Below, one piece after another: positions 52,562 through 64,000 of a stretch of 64,000 nucleotides of DNA. The translations under genes were made by a program, and so were the position numbers. Numbering within the stretch: the first letter of the stretch is position 1; every line of letters begins with the position of its first letter. The notes under the pieces were generated by a model. The model was given only the letters and a program-made list of their open reading frames with translations. It had not been told where the DNA came from and made no database searches. Source of the stretch: Naematelia aurantialba (Eukaryota; Basidiomycota; Tremellomycetes; Tremellales; Naemateliaceae); assembly GCA_021527695.1 (NCBI GenBank), contig JAKFAO010000009.1, positions 62,001 through 126,000 of the forward strand, in the 5' to 3' direction.

Positions 52562-54580
52562 TCACTGTGGCTGGCCCACAGCCTCATCGCCTCGACTCTG
52601 GCCATGATTGCGGTCTCTTCCGTGGCGGCCGTCTTCGTTGTCCCATCCATGCCGCCCGCTTCCCACCCGGCCGTGCTCGGCGAGCCACTGCCCCAGATCC
52701 TCCAAATCATCACCACCAGTCCAATCCGCTCCGCCCTTTTGCATAATCTCCCAAGCCCGCCTTCTCACCCACGTGGGCTTCCGCAGCGCTCCCCACCACC
52801 TACTCTCAATACCCCTTGCTCTTGCCTCGTTCGTGTACCGCCTGAGACTATGCACGACCGCATGCTCAAAGGGCATGACGATCCCTAGGTGGTCGAGAGG
52901 TGGGAAATGGTCGCTTGCCATGGGCGATATAGCTGGGGTCCAGTCAAAGGTCGCTGCTGGGCCCCAGACGGTGGCGGGGACGCTGCCCGGTTCAGAGAGG
53001 TGAAGGAGAGGCGCGTCAAAGAAGATGTATCGCATCCCCGAGTGGGGGAGTTTCCCAACACCATCGCCCGTCGAGGGCACAAAAGCGGGAGCGGCCGCGC
53101 GGGGCTGGTGATACACTGCTGCAAGCGGGGTGTTGCCAGTACCGATAATCCGCAACGGACCGCGCGAGAACGTGGCCAGTGTCTCGTTGTAGGTCGTCAG
53201 GTAGGATTTTGCGAGGAACGGCTGTAAGAGCGCATCGAGGTATGGCCATGTAGCGTCGCCGTCGGATTTCTGCCATCGTCAGCATGCTCATGCTTTGCGT
53301 TGAACCACACAGCTGCGATGTCCATGCTAGTCATGTCGGGCGACGACGAGCTATCTCCATGAATGGGACATAAATGGCTGCTCAGTTGACGTAGGGCATC
53401 GGAGGGAGCAAGTTCAAGGTGGTGATAGGAGGGCACATCTCACCATATCAATGACGATCGCCACTTCAGCCTCGGGATCATCAACATACAGTCCCACCAC
53501 CGCGTCTGCCCCATGTCCTCCCCCTCTTCGCCTGGCCGCATTGTTCGCATCTAGACGATCCATCAGAGGCGCCAGGTACTGGTCCCACAGTGTCCTGCCG
53601 GTGACGTCAAACTCCCTGTGGCCCGTGAGGAGCGCATACTCTGGGTCAAGTGACGGCAGTGATGGCGGACTTGAAGAAGCCGCGCCGTGTCGAGTTTGTT
53701 CCAACCTCACGTCGATTTCTATTGCACCGAATCCGAGCCCAAGGGCGAGATTCTGTTCAGCCCATCAGCTTGCACTCGTTCCCATGCATCTCAGTAGCCC
53801 ATTCGAGTTCCGCTAGACACGTCAACTCACCAGAGAGTCATCACCCTGCATCTCGTCATTGTGACTATAACCCCACAGCCGATTCTTGGTCGCCACAGCT
53901 ATTCGAGTATATCAGCCATGCAAGAACAGGTGGCCCAGACCCAGGGAAAAGAAAAAGGGAGATCATTTACGTGTATCATATCCCCCTTTCCCTCCTGTTT
54001 CACTCCAAGGCTGATCAGGCAAGGAGTGCTCCTTCTGTGTCCCGTCGCCTGTCCCCCAACTCAGCTCTGCATACCGGCTGTGGAAGAGGAGGACGCTGCA
54101 GCAGGCGAGGATGGAGACGGCGAGGATGCATGCGAAGGTCGTAATTTTCCGCTTGAGCGAGGATGCAAGGCGGGGTTTGAGTCGCCTCAACATCGAAGAA
54201 GCATGTGATAGCCAAGGCCTTGACGGTGATTGCAAGCCTAGCAGGGAGAGATCCTCCTTCTCCATTAACTCGGAGTCAAAGTCAGATTCAGACTCCAGCC
54301 AGTCTGTGCGCTTCCCAGCCGTGCCCCCGGCTCTAGCCATTCTCTCCACTTCATTCCCACTCTCACGCCTACTTGACAGCTCGTTCAGCGGATGTGAAAT
54401 CGCAGCTGAGCCTCGGTGGCCGAAGTGAATGTCTCCACTCCCTCGTTCGATGTCGAAATGGAGCTCGTCCATCGTGGAGTGGTAATCTCTGTAATCCTGC
54501 GTTGCTGTCGAGCGATCTGAGGATTCTGACAACGAAACGATGGTGAGGCTCTTGGAGGAGCTGGACGATAGGGATGCCAT
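52562..54580 (-). CDS. AIM6: AIM6-like PLC-type phosphodiesterase, type II membrane
   Basis: Member of the fungal Aim6 family, with a glycerophosphodiester-phosphodiesterase-like TIM barrel; function in yeast unclear. ATG 54580 begins a Ser/acidic cytosolic tail of about 140 residues and one membrane helix (ITTFACILAVSILACCSVLL). The barrel opens with LWGYSHNDEMQGDDSL (the family's His-x-Asn-Asp region). LALGLGFGAIEIDVRLEQTR follows, holding the metal-binding Glu/Asp strand, then YALLTGHREFDVTGRTLWDQ, VAIVIDMKSDGDATWPYLD and FDWTPAISPMASDHFPP. Stop at 52562. About four introns, including one ending just before KSDGDATW. The anchored form suggests activity in the secretory pathway lumen or vacuole (inference). 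Confidence 0.78.
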
Positions 54581-55591
54581 GATTTATGGTTGGCCTGAGG
54601 CTGTTTGACGGGATGCAGGCCATACGGACTTGGCTGAAAGGAGAAGAGAAAGGGATATGCAGACTAAGGATGTGAAGAGGACGGTGGTCAAGGGAGGGTC
54701 CTTGTCCTTGTCCTTGTCTTGTCCGTGTCCGAGTCTTCAGTCTTGCCCGATCAATGCGCGTCCGTCACGCCGAACGACCGGCTGCATGTAATGCCCTCTT
54801 CCTCGACCCCGCCAGCTCGAGCTGGCGGTGCAAAAAAACCAGTGACACGATTGTGTATCTGATCGTGATTGGGTTTCTCGGTCGCCGAGAGTCCGAGACC
54901 GAAAGGCGCCACGGCAGCAAGCCGCTGTCCGCGTTGAGAGTGGTGCGGTGACTGATGGTAGCAAGGATACAACATGTCCCAACCCAGCTCCAGTGGCCCA
55001 AGGCCAAGCAAGCAGCCCTCCACCCCCCCTTTTCTTTTCCAGCATTCTGTTGGCGTCTGCGAACGTGCCATAATCACTCGGAGCTCACCCCCTTTGGTAG
55101 TCATCTTGAAACTCAGGCACAGGCACGGAAGATCACCCGGGTCTTCTGTCGCTGCGACCCGCCCTTGGGGGGCAGGAGGACAGGGCTTGACCGCCAGACG
55201 TCGAGCGATGCAAGATGCAAGACGCAAGGGTGTGCAGACGTGATGTAAGGCATGCAGCATTCAGGGAAGGTGGAGCGACAACGGCTAGAGACAACACACC
55301 ATAAGGTCCAACGCGTTGCGCGTTACGCGGTGTCTGTGGCTCTCGCCTAATACCCCACAAAAGCGAGAGGGCCCAGATCCCAACCCCCACCCACAAAAAC
55401 ACCTTGCTCTCTCAAATCATAGATGGATCCCCACACTCTCAAAAGCATTCTCAACGGGGATATGACGACAGACTCGGATCCCCAGCTATTTCCTGCGTTG
55501 CGAAGTCTCCAAATTAGACCACAAAGCGGGTCCTTTCCGACCAAAGGCGGTGCCATTTCCAAAGGTTAGGGATATATGATCTGCCGCTGAT

Positions 55592-55625
<34 letters not shown>

Positions 55626-56626
55626 TTGCGTCTCTCTCTATCTTGCGTCTCCACCTGTCGCCAGCGGTCGCCGCTGCGGCTTTATCTCATCCCCCCACCT
55701 ACACTCATGGATCCAGCTTGCCACTGAACAATTTCTGACGCTAACCCCGCTAATCCCAAATCGCGGCGTGGGAGAGTTGCTGACCTACCGTCGCTGACGG
55801 ATCCCCTCCTCGCGTGGCCCACCTCACTCTTTCCGGCATGGTCGCGCGACAAGCTTTACCTAAGGGTGACGAGTGCTATACGCCGGGTTCGACTACACAA
55901 GTCCGTCGAGTCCCTCGCAAGAGGTAAGGACAAGACAATGGTGTACGGCATGCACCCAGCGGGATGGCTTGGGTGAGACCCCCCCCACCTTGGGTGAACC
56001 CCCACTCCGCTAGGTCTCGAGTTACTTCGCCCTTCACGGTTCATCCCCGTTGGTCGGCGGATCGCTCCGGGCGTGAGCAAAGCGACCAGGGAAGAGCGTG
56101 GTCGTAAAAGTTTCCTGCTGTCGCACTCGGGCCATGGCACGCTGTTTATTCGGGCAACGGGCATCGGGCCTAGCATATGCATGGCTACAAAGCTCGGTCA
56201 ACAGTCGGTCGCCAAGCTTGCCGGGCACAAGCGTAACCTCCTGCTTCTACTTGACGCTTAGCATCCTTGTTAACGGTGTTGGTCTGTTGAGTCGGCTTGT
56301 ACAGCCCCGTAACGGCAGGCAGAGACAAGCGCGGCGGATTCCCTGGGTTCCCCGACGGCCAAAGACAAAAGACAAGCGACAACGTCCAGCAAGCGACCGC
56401 GCCCGCAGCACTGCGCACAGCGGATCACGTACACCCTACGTCGCCCCGCTCGCCATCGTCTCCTCTCCATCGGGAGAGTTGTCAATACTGGGCCTCAGTG
56501 CTGTGCCTCTGATAACTAGGTCGCCAGTTGGGCCAGTGAGCTCTGCTTAGCCGTCTGCTGTTGGTTAGCCGCGTCTCGTTCGTCGCTGGTCGCTGGCCGT
56601 GGCCTGTTGGTCGTGTGACTGGCAGC
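54581..56626. other. Long divergent intergenic region
   Basis: About 2 kb, the longest gap in the window, between the divergent AIM6-like and PAP2 genes. It contains an imperfect CCTTGT repeat (54699-54725), a CT dinucleotide tract (55592-55618), and C-rich runs near 55978-56010. Frames up to 169 codons exist on both strands but show no motif. An unspliced ncRNA cannot be excluded. Confidence 0.45.
55592..55618 (+). repeat. CT dinucleotide microsatellite
   Basis: About 13 CT units in the 2-kb intergenic region. Confidence 0.9.
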
Positions 56627-58878
56627 ATGTCGAAAGCAGATGAAATTCCCGCCTTGAGCTACATCCTCGAACCCGCACGTAAGTCTCAGATGGGCACCAT
56701 GTCGTGCGAGTCTGCTTGGCTGATACGCTGCTTGCTCTTCCAACACTACCAATCCGACCATCATCGACTGCCCATAACTATATACACCACTGGCCGGTCC
56801 TTCTCCTACACCAACATTATAAATTTTGTTTACTGCCTGCTTACTGACTATCACTCATTACGCCTTTCATACCCTTGTCAACCGGCATTCCTGACCCCGA
56901 ACTCGTCCCGGCCCTTCGCCCCTCAGTCGTCGCCTCCCTTCTTACCGCAGGATGTCTCCTCAACAGCCGTCGGCCAGCGGACATTGTCCTCGCCAACGCA
57001 CTTGCCGACTCGTCGCCCACCAAGCTTGATAATACCAAAACAATGCGTTTCCTAGTCTGGAATATGCGGGTGCCGGACAATGCGCGATTTAGGATGAACC
57101 TCACCAGTCGGTTTTTGGGCATGTTCCCGTTCTTGATGGAGGTTTGGTATTGGCTTCTCACGTAGGTTGCGTCTTGCGTCTGTGCCTTTGAGCAGATGCC
57201 GCTGGCGTTTCTGGCTCGAGTTGAGGAATTTTGGCTGGAATGGAGGCGTCTTCTGCCTTCCCGTATAGCCGATGACCGTGAGGGCGAGTGGGGAGCAGGA
57301 GAGTGAAGAGCGAAACAAGGAGGGGTGCAGCCAACAGGACAGAGCGGAAGGAGGCGACGGAGAGTGGAAGCATGCAGAGCGGAAAATGTGTGTTGCGGAG
57401 AACGGAGAGCGAGAAAGAACGCGGAAACAAGTCACGACAAAAAGACGAAGGGAGAACGGAGAACAGACCGGAGCAATTGGCAGAATGACGACCGAGAGCG
57501 TGTGGGAGAACGATGACCGAGGGGCATATGGGAGCTCGAACCGTGTTGTGAGCTGATAAATCCAGGTACTGGGTATACCAGATCGCCCGCGCGTGTCAAG
57601 CCCTGACAATGGGCGCCAATACGCGCGTACTGTCCGAGCAGCATGCGCGGCAGATTCTCGCTATGGAGCGGTGGCTGGGGCTAGATATCGAGTTGGCGCT
57701 GCAACGACTCGTGATGCGCCATGGGTGGTTGCTGGTCTTTTTCAACAAGTGAGTGTCTTCCGCCTGCATTGATGCACCTCCATATTCACCGCCACCACCA
57801 CCACCCCTCGCATAGCGTTGATGTACCAGAACCTACGCCATGGTCCACATTCCCGCCACCATCGCATTCATGGCCTACGCGTATCGATACTTCTCTCCCC
57901 AGATCTTCCAGAACACCCGCCGCACGCTGGTCATGTGCAACTTTTTCGCCTTTCTCATCTTCTCCAGGTACGCATCGCCCGCCTGGTACCACAGCGGCAC
58001 AAACACCCCGCAAATTGAACGGAATGGCTGACGGGAGATTCTAGCTGGCCATGTATGCCGCCGAGGTTGTTGCCCTTTGATGAGTTTGGGTACATTGACA
58101 CGTTACATACTGGCAAGGCAGCGAGTATCTGGACTACCAACAAGGTGGGTCCTGTGTGCCGCGTTGGGACGGGATGGTGCTTGTCTCGCGATTGTCAACT
58201 GTGCATTGTCGAGATTGTCCGGCCTGCGAGAGGGCGAGACGGGGACAGGAGAGAGAGAGGCATACCCAAATGCCACAGTTGGAAGGCTGACTGGCGCAGT
58301 TCCAGAACCAGCTCGCTGCATTCCCGTCCCTGCACTTTGGCTACAGTTTTGTCATGTACGTCTCACCTATCAGCTAGCAAGACATCGGTAAGACTGACGC
58401 ATCCAGTGGTGTCTCGCTATTCATCTATTCGCCGCATCGCGTCATGCGGGCCGTTTCACTACTGTACCCCCTCCTCATTCTCCTTGTCATCATGGTGAGT
58501 CCTGCTACTTTGCCTCCCTCGTCTAGCTGGTCTCAGCCAAAGTCCGCCATCTGGAAACGCAAAGCCAGGCACGAGGCTTGGCTAACATGCGACAGGCAAC
58601 GGCGAACCATTACATCCTCGACGCGCTGGGCGGGTTCTTCGTGACGGTCATTGCGCATCGGCTGAACGTGGCGCTGCTCAACCTGCGACCGCTGGAAGAA
58701 TGGGGATTCTGGCTGTGCCGGTAAGTTCTGCTCCCGCCGAGGCTGAGGCTGATGCTGACTTCCCAGCACGGAGAAACCGATGGACAAGGTGCAATTCATG
58801 TATGCTGTTACGAGGGATAATGGCACGGCGTACCGAGAGCGGGACATGACGCAGCGGCCGCTGATCTCGCCTGAATGA
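56627..58878 (+). CDS. PAP2-superfamily integral membrane protein
   Basis: Multi-pass membrane enzyme of the PAP2_3 group, which includes inositol phosphorylceramide synthases and related lipid phosphatases. Starts at ATG 56627 (MSKADEIPALSYILEP). A 247-bp intron (56679-56925) leads to VVASLLTAGCLLNSRRPAD and FLVWNMRVPDNARFRMNLTS; a 404-bp intron (57162-57565) leads to YWVYQIARACQALTMGANTR. Catalytic motifs are WPCMPPRLLPF, AAFPSLHFGYSFVIGVSLF (the PSLH histidine) and ATANHYILDALGGFFVTVI (the His-Asp pair). Tail ends RDMTQRPLISPE at 58878. About seven introns. Substrate lipid not determined from sequence. Confidence 0.8.
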
Positions 58879-59337
58879 GCGGCATGGCGGGATTTTGCAG
58901 GGAGGAGTAATGGTCTATGGGGGAACTGATGGTCTACGGGGAAGCATAATGGTCTATGGAGGAGAGCGTCGAGTGGGTGTGCTAGGATAAGATCTGTGGC
59001 GTTGTCCAGACGGTGCCGTTGGTGTCAAAAGCCTATACATGCAAAGAGAGGACCGAGGAGACGGTGACGGCTGGCCAGTGGCGTGAGATGGATTTGGTTG
59101 GGGCGTATGCGGAGCATCGACAAGTAGGGAATAATCTGTATCGATCTAGACAGCGCTGCATGCATCTGCAATCCAATCTGCTCGGACGCCCGCCAAGCCT
59201 GGCCGCGCCATCGACATGGACAACGACAACGACCGACCGACACCCACGACATGACGCAGTGTGTACTTGTGGCATATCGCTACTTCCCACGCTCCCGTGC
59301 CGAGCGCTGCCGGTGAGCGCAGGTGTCGAGGCCAGAT
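58879..59337. other. Convergent 3' intergenic region
   Basis: About 460 bp after the PAP2 gene. Three near-copies of a word built on TAATGGTCTATGGGG occur at 58907-58965. No gene was seen. Confidence 0.4.
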
Positions 59338-60326
59338 TCAAAGGACGAAAGGACTGAAAGGATGCCTTTTCGCATCGGTGCCTGCGCGGCCAGCCACTAC
59401 GTCAGGCGTCGATACAATCTCAGTCTCAGGCTCAGTCTCAGTCTCAGTCCTTCCGGCGGAGTCTGTCGAATGCTCGAGTGGGGTGGACGAGGTCGGTGGG
59501 CCAGTGTACAATACGACATTTGCCAAGCAGGAAGCAAGTGACGAGGCGGAGAAGGGTACGAATGGGGCTTCTGCCCGGCAGAGCTTCCAGCATCACGCCA
59601 CGACCACTACTACAATCCCAGCAGCAAGAGTAACAACAGCAGCAACACCAACAACCTCAAACACAGCAGCAGCAGCTTCGGTGGCGGCGCGGAGCGGCGG
59701 ATGCGGAGAATGGTGCGATCAGTCTCCGCTGCGACTCGGATGTATCTCGATCAAGGAACGGCTTCGGACCCAAGTACGATCACAGGCTGCCATCCCGTCC
59801 CAAGCGCAGGAACGGTCGCCACCCTCCTTTCGCCACTTGCCACCTGCAGCTCGCCACTGGCCACTTGCAGCTCGTCGGTCTCCGTTGGCCACTGGCCACT
59901 TGTTGGATCCACTCTCCCTCTCCTCGCTGCCCCATTATCCTGCATCTTGGGGGGAGCCTTGACATAGCCGCGGTCGCCACGGACCCACTCCCACTCCCAC
60001 TCCCACCCCCACTCCACTTCCACTTCCACTTCCGTTGGCCGTATCCGTATCCGTATCCGCATCCGCACCGTGCCACCTGATCGCCTCTTTGCCCCTTGAA
60101 TTTCCCATCTTCCACCCTTTACCTCGTCGGTCCTGTTTCCCCTCGTCTGCGCTGTTCTCTCGAGCGCTGCCTTGAATCTCCAAGGTATAGCTGTGTGGCT
60201 TCCGCGCACCGAGAGCACCGAGCTCTGGATCCATGCGCCTTTGGGGGTGGTGCCTTTGAGTAGTAGCTGTTTGAACACGGACAGTTCTGCCTGCATCTCC
60301 CCTCCCTCCCCTTGTCCCTGCGCCAT
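59338..60326 (-). CDS. Tentative two-or-more-exon gene
   Basis: ATG 60326 opens MAQGQGEGGEMQAELSVFKQ and continues LLLKGTTPKGAWIQSSVLSV and AIPWRFKAALERTAQ, which reads like real coding sequence, up to a GTAAAG donor near 60119. A plausible last exon lies at 59338-59570: APFVPFSASSLASCLANVVL, then an acidic Thr/Glu run (TETETEPETEIVSTPD), ending PFSPFVL. Between them lie short-period arrays that fit an intron, though middle exons are not resolved. No family recognised. Existence is uncertain; transcript evidence would be decisive. Confidence 0.35.
59983..60065 (+). repeat. Compound hexamer repeat (CACTCC, CACTTC, CGTATC)
   Basis: Successive short arrays of related hexamers: CACTCC units, then CACTTC units, then CGTATC units. 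They lie in the probable intron of the tentative gene 59338-60326. The first block has the same CTCCCA phase as the MSC7 intron array. Confidence 0.8.
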
Positions 60327-61074
60327 CTCTCGGCGAGGCGGCGGGGATGCAGCCGTCAGCGGCCGGCAGCGTCAAAGGCAGGGGCAGCGAGCAAAGGCGG
60401 GGGGGCGACGATGATGCTGATGCTGATGCTGATGCCCATGCCGATGTCGTGATGCGTGATGCGTGATGGGATGCGATACGATCCGAAGCGCTGCGCTTGG
60501 AGCCCTGGCGCTGCACCAGCACGACTTTGACGATGGGAACCAAGGCTGCTCTGCTTCCGGCCTCAAAGGTCTCGAACAGCAGATCCCAATGGTTCTGCGG
60601 GCTGTAGGTTGAGGGTGGTCGGTCGATGCACGGACACCCCACCACCAGAACAGCACGGCGAGGCAACGCAGGGGCGTCTTGTTGAGAACGCTGCCGCTGC
60701 TGCTGGTAGCGACAGCCTCAAGAGACACGATAACGCAGGCGACTTCTTCCTAGCATCATCAGAACTGCAACTACCATCACCACCACAGCCGCCATCAACA
60801 ATACCATCACAATCACTACCACGGCACCTCGTTCAGCATCCACGCCAGCACCACCATCAACATCAAATCTCGACATCGCCAACGCTGTCCTTCACCGTCC
60901 ACGGCCCATACCTCAAGACTCACTGGCGTGGCGACACTCGCACCTGGGTAGAGTGACAATGGCCAAGCCAGATCCTCCACGACTCTGTTAAAGCTCCCAG
61001 CGAGCCTCGAAGCTTGAGCGCTCAGTGCCCAGTGCCCAGTGCCCAGTGCCCAGTGCCCAGTGCCCAAATCGAAC
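60327..61074. other. Divergent upstream region of the C2H2 regulator
   Basis: About 750 bp with a GATGCT-type repeat (60410-60470) and the AGTGCCC array next to the 61075 start. A minus-strand segment (NHWDLLFETFEAGSRAALVP) looks coding-like but has no ATG and no clear link to a gene. Confidence 0.4.
61024..61065 (+). repeat. AGTGCCC heptamer array, six perfect copies
   Basis: Six exact tandem units ending nine bases before the ATG of the C2H2 gene, so probably within its leader. Confidence 0.95.
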
Positions 61075-63535
61075 ATGATCCCTGCCCAGCTCCCGTTCCA
61101 GCGACTCCACCAGCCCGCTCCTCATGCCACCAGCACGCCATATCGCCCCTACACCGCTCCACCAAAGCCGAGCGCTCGGCAACATTCCCTGCCACCTCAA
61201 ACCCCTCTGCCACCTCAGCAAACCCAGCTTCGACACCAACACCAGCCACAAGGACCCCCACATTACCACGCCTTCCCCGTGCATCCGTACCCTTATCCCC
61301 CCGTGGTAGATCCGCCATACGCTGGCCCAAGGTCTGCTGCCGTTCGACCGCAATTCTCCCCGCGCTCACGCTGCCCTGCTCACGCCCCAGCACCTCCCTC
61401 GATGGCGACATGTTCGGATGGACTGCTTTTGACCCAGCGAGTGCGCGTGCCTCTGCCCCTACCTGATATGTCGTGGATGCCGCCTTTCCACCCTCCGACG
61501 CCGGCAAATTCCTTCCAAGACTCGGACCCGCCATCCACCTTGAACCAGAACCACCACCAAGACCAGAACCAACACCAGAATCTGAACCAGAACCAGTATC
61601 TGAACCAGAACCCTCACCCACCCCCACATTCACACCCAACCCCGTTGGTCACGCACGATCCAACGCCGTCCCGCTCGGACGGGTCAACCCCTCAGACCTA
61701 CTCGACACATTCACCACCCGACGAGGACGCGCTGTTCCAGTGGCTGGTTGAGACGACGCCGGAGCACGGGCTGCCGTCCCGGACACCATTCGCCACCAGT
61801 CTGCCGCAGTACGACTCGATCTGCAGTTCATGGGGCGATGGCGTCTCCCAGAGCTACGAAACGAGCCAGGACGAGCATCCCGTTCCGCCGCTTTACGGGG
61901 GGTCGTGGACTTCTCCGTCGCCGGGACTCACCGTGTCCACACCGCCACTCGAAACGCTCTTCGCTAGTATCCCATCATGGTCAGCTCCTGCTCAGCATCA
62001 AGACGTCCACTCTCGGCCGCAACAGCCGTACGCGGCTACACCGTGGGACCAGCAGAGCCAGACCATCGTCGCCTTTCCCCCCGCCACATCGTATCCTCCC
62101 GCCACCAGCATGCCTCGTTCGCCCTACACTACCTTCCCTCCGTCCGCACCCGCCACCACCACCGCTCCTGTGGCGTCCGATTATTCCACGTGCCCGTCGA
62201 CATGCCCGACATTTCGTTTCCCACTTCCCCCTCCACTCCTACTCCCGCATATCAACTTCCCTCGCCCTCAAACCCAAAGCCTGCTGAGCCTCTTCGAGTC
62301 CATCCCGAGTCCACAAAGGAAGAGCCCCGTGGTGATAAACCCCGATCCGCCCGTTGCGTCCTGCTGGATCCCGCCGAGCGACCGACCCGCCCCGCGGAAG
62401 AGCGACGTCGAGACGGCGATTCCGCGCTTGCCGCCTTGGCTCGGCCCAGATCTCATTCCCGTCACCGGGACCCACGCTGCGGAGGACTTGAGTATCTTTC
62501 CCTGGAGACGGAGCCCGGCCCATGTGTATCCAGAGACGCAGTTCAACACCGTGTATCCTGTGAGCGATGCCGATAGCAAGTCGTGGTTCGAGCTGGAGAT
62601 GGGGCTGCAAGCTTCGGCTGTGCCGACGTTGACTATCGTGCCGACAGTGCAACAGTGGCCGCCAGTCGCCTCTGGTGCAGATGACGGAGCGACGTCGAGT
62701 GGCGGGCGACTGACGATGCGCGGAAGGGAGTTGGACGCCGAGGCGATTCGTCGTCAGAATCTCCACATGGCACATATTGCGGCTGTCCGCGCTAAAGCAC
62801 TCAAGCGCATCATCAAGAGCCCAATGAGCGATGGGACAGGGCGCGCTGCTGCGCGAGGACGGAAACAGCGGCCTGCAATGTGCATTGATAGCGTAAGTTG
62901 CAATCTTCCAGTCTTCCCAGTCGTCCAGTCTTCCAGTCCAGTCCCCAGTCTTCCAGTCTGCCAGTCGTTCAGTCTTCCAGTCTTCCAGTATCGCCAGGCT
63001 TCCCACCCATTCGCCTCTTGGACCGATACTGAGCAGAGAACGAATAGGTCGGAGTCGAGGAACGGGCGAAACCTCACCGATGCGAGGTGTGCGAGGAGGC
63101 GTTCACCAGGCGGAACGATCTCCAGCGCCACGTTCGGAGCAAGCACTGTGAGTTCCCGTCCCGTCCTCTCGAGAGCCGCAGCTCGAACATTGTCCATGGG
63201 GCAAGGCCTAGAGATCATGTGCGACTTGGGTGGTACAGACATGCGCTGATCGTCGCAGCCGGAGAACGGCCATTCTCTTGTCCGGCATGTTCGTCGAGAT
63301 TTGTGAGTCTCGATGTCGGAGCACTTCAGCTCGGTCACGCCGAATTCAGAAGCTGAAGCAGAGACAGGCAAGGAAGGACAAGCTTCTGCAGCACATTGAG
63401 CGGGATATGGGCTGTAGCCGGCAGGTCTCCACTGCTGATAGTGAGTGCATCCATCACACGCGTCCGCTACGGGGGCAGTCGTCTCGCCAAGCCCACTTGG
63501 ACTTGGTCCAAAGAAAACTTCAGGCGGTCAGGTAG
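61075..63535 (+). CDS. C2H2 zinc finger transcription factor
   Basis: DNA-binding regulator with a very long Pro/Ser/Gln/Asn-rich first exon from ATG 61075 (MIPAQLPFQRLHQP), including an Asn-Gln repeat (NQNQYLNQNPHPPP). An intron (62894 to about 63050) leads to KPHRCEVCEEAFTRRNDLQR and HVRSKH, a standard C2H2 finger. A second intron splits the linker, then GERPFSCPACSSRF. A third intron follows exactly after the Phe and joins KLKQRQARKDKLLQHIERDM. The second finger therefore has an enlarged loop and lacks a clear second His; a Cys six residues later (MGC) may substitute. Stop at 63535. The fingers lie at the C-terminus, as in many fungal stress regulators. Targets unknown. Confidence 0.75.
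62905..62995 (+). repeat. CTTCCAGT octamer-like repeat
   Basis: Irregular tandem array of CTTCCAGT and close variants inside the first intron of the C2H2 gene. Confidence 0.75.
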
Positions 63536-64000
63536 CGCAGCGCTGACGCCACGCAGTCCGGGTTAAGCCCAAACGATCTGTAGAGAAAGAGGCGCTAGAG
63601 GCGGTAGCAGGTTGATGGGCGTGGCGTGTTCATTGGGGTTTCGTGGGAGGACTGGGCCCGTCAACGCTGACACGACACTGATGCGGCGGGAAGCGCGCAC
63701 GGGAATGGAGAATGGGCATACTAGGAGAGAAGACAGGAATGCGGAAGACTGGAGAGCGCGTAGAAGACTGGAAAGCGGATAGAAGACGGAACGAGCACAG
63801 GGGTGCTGGAGCACATCAGCAGATGTCTGGGGGACGAGACGACACAGGTTCAAGGGCAAGCGGTCGTTGTATGCGCGGCATGCGCACATGGGTATCATAT
63901 TATCGAGCCAGGCCTGGGACGCAAGGACGGGTTGTCCCGCAAGTACAATATCAGAAAGAGATGGAAAGTGCCGTTTGGCTATACTTGATTTCGGGGTGCA
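63536..64000. other. Right window edge, no supported gene
   Basis: About 465 bp with a 111-codon minus frame and a 61-codon plus frame, neither with recognisable motifs. Confidence 0.4.

Noticed and set aside
54751..55260. 169-codon minus frame
   Set aside because: Composition is uneven and His/Pro/Cys-rich without domains. Overlapping frames of similar length on the other strand suggest chance openness in GC-rich DNA.

Overview
The window is nuclear DNA from a basidiomycete fungus, most likely a tremellomycete-type yeast. The genes are densely packed and most are broken by many very short introns (about 42-100 bp), with GT-AG borders and CTAAY-like branch sites. Histone H4 itself is split by three introns, a usual basidiomycete trait. 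The families are typically fungal: Cdc14 of the septation network, Zn2Cys6 and C2H2 regulators, a fungal GT18 glycosyltransferase, MSC7-type aldehyde dehydrogenase, AIM6 and Met1. No bacterial operon, CRISPR array, rRNA, convincing tRNA or intact transposon was seen. The class-level placement is inference. Exon borders were worked out by hand from splice signals and frame continuity.

Layout. 1-5 kb: a membrane RING-H2 protein (5' end outside the window), an aldo/keto reductase and, divergent from it, a tubulin-tyrosine-ligase-like protein. 5-11 kb: five small unrecognised genes, all on the minus strand, with 440-810 bp spacers. They include a paralogous pair (9384-9951 and 10442-10930) and a protein with a split Zn2Cys6-like cysteine pattern. 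11-19 kb: cdc14, a small Pga1-like ER membrane protein, mitochondrial Obg GTPase MTG2 and a GT18 glycosyltransferase. 19.4-22.3 kb: an EXPERA-type membrane domain read in frame into a Met1 siroheme methyltransferase, apparently one fused gene. 23-36 kb: a MAM3/CNNM transporter, a disordered NPFL-motif protein, complex I subunit NDUFA13, histone H4, a PXA-domain protein and ArfGAP GCS1. 36-39.3 kb: a Zn2Cys6 regulator.

40-45 kb: an accessory stretch with two clearly related small PPxY-motif genes in tandem and a possible third upstream, each with a strong TATA box. 45-58.9 kb: MSC7, two unrecognised genes, an AIM6-like phosphodiesterase and a PAP2-family membrane enzyme. 59-63.5 kb: a tentative gene and a C2H2 regulator.

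The most distinctive features are the EXPERA-Met1 fusion, the tandem PPxY family with matching TATA promoters, the isolated minus-strand paralogue pair, and short-period tandem arrays (6-22 bp units) lying inside introns of at least four, possibly five, genes between 40 and 63 kb.
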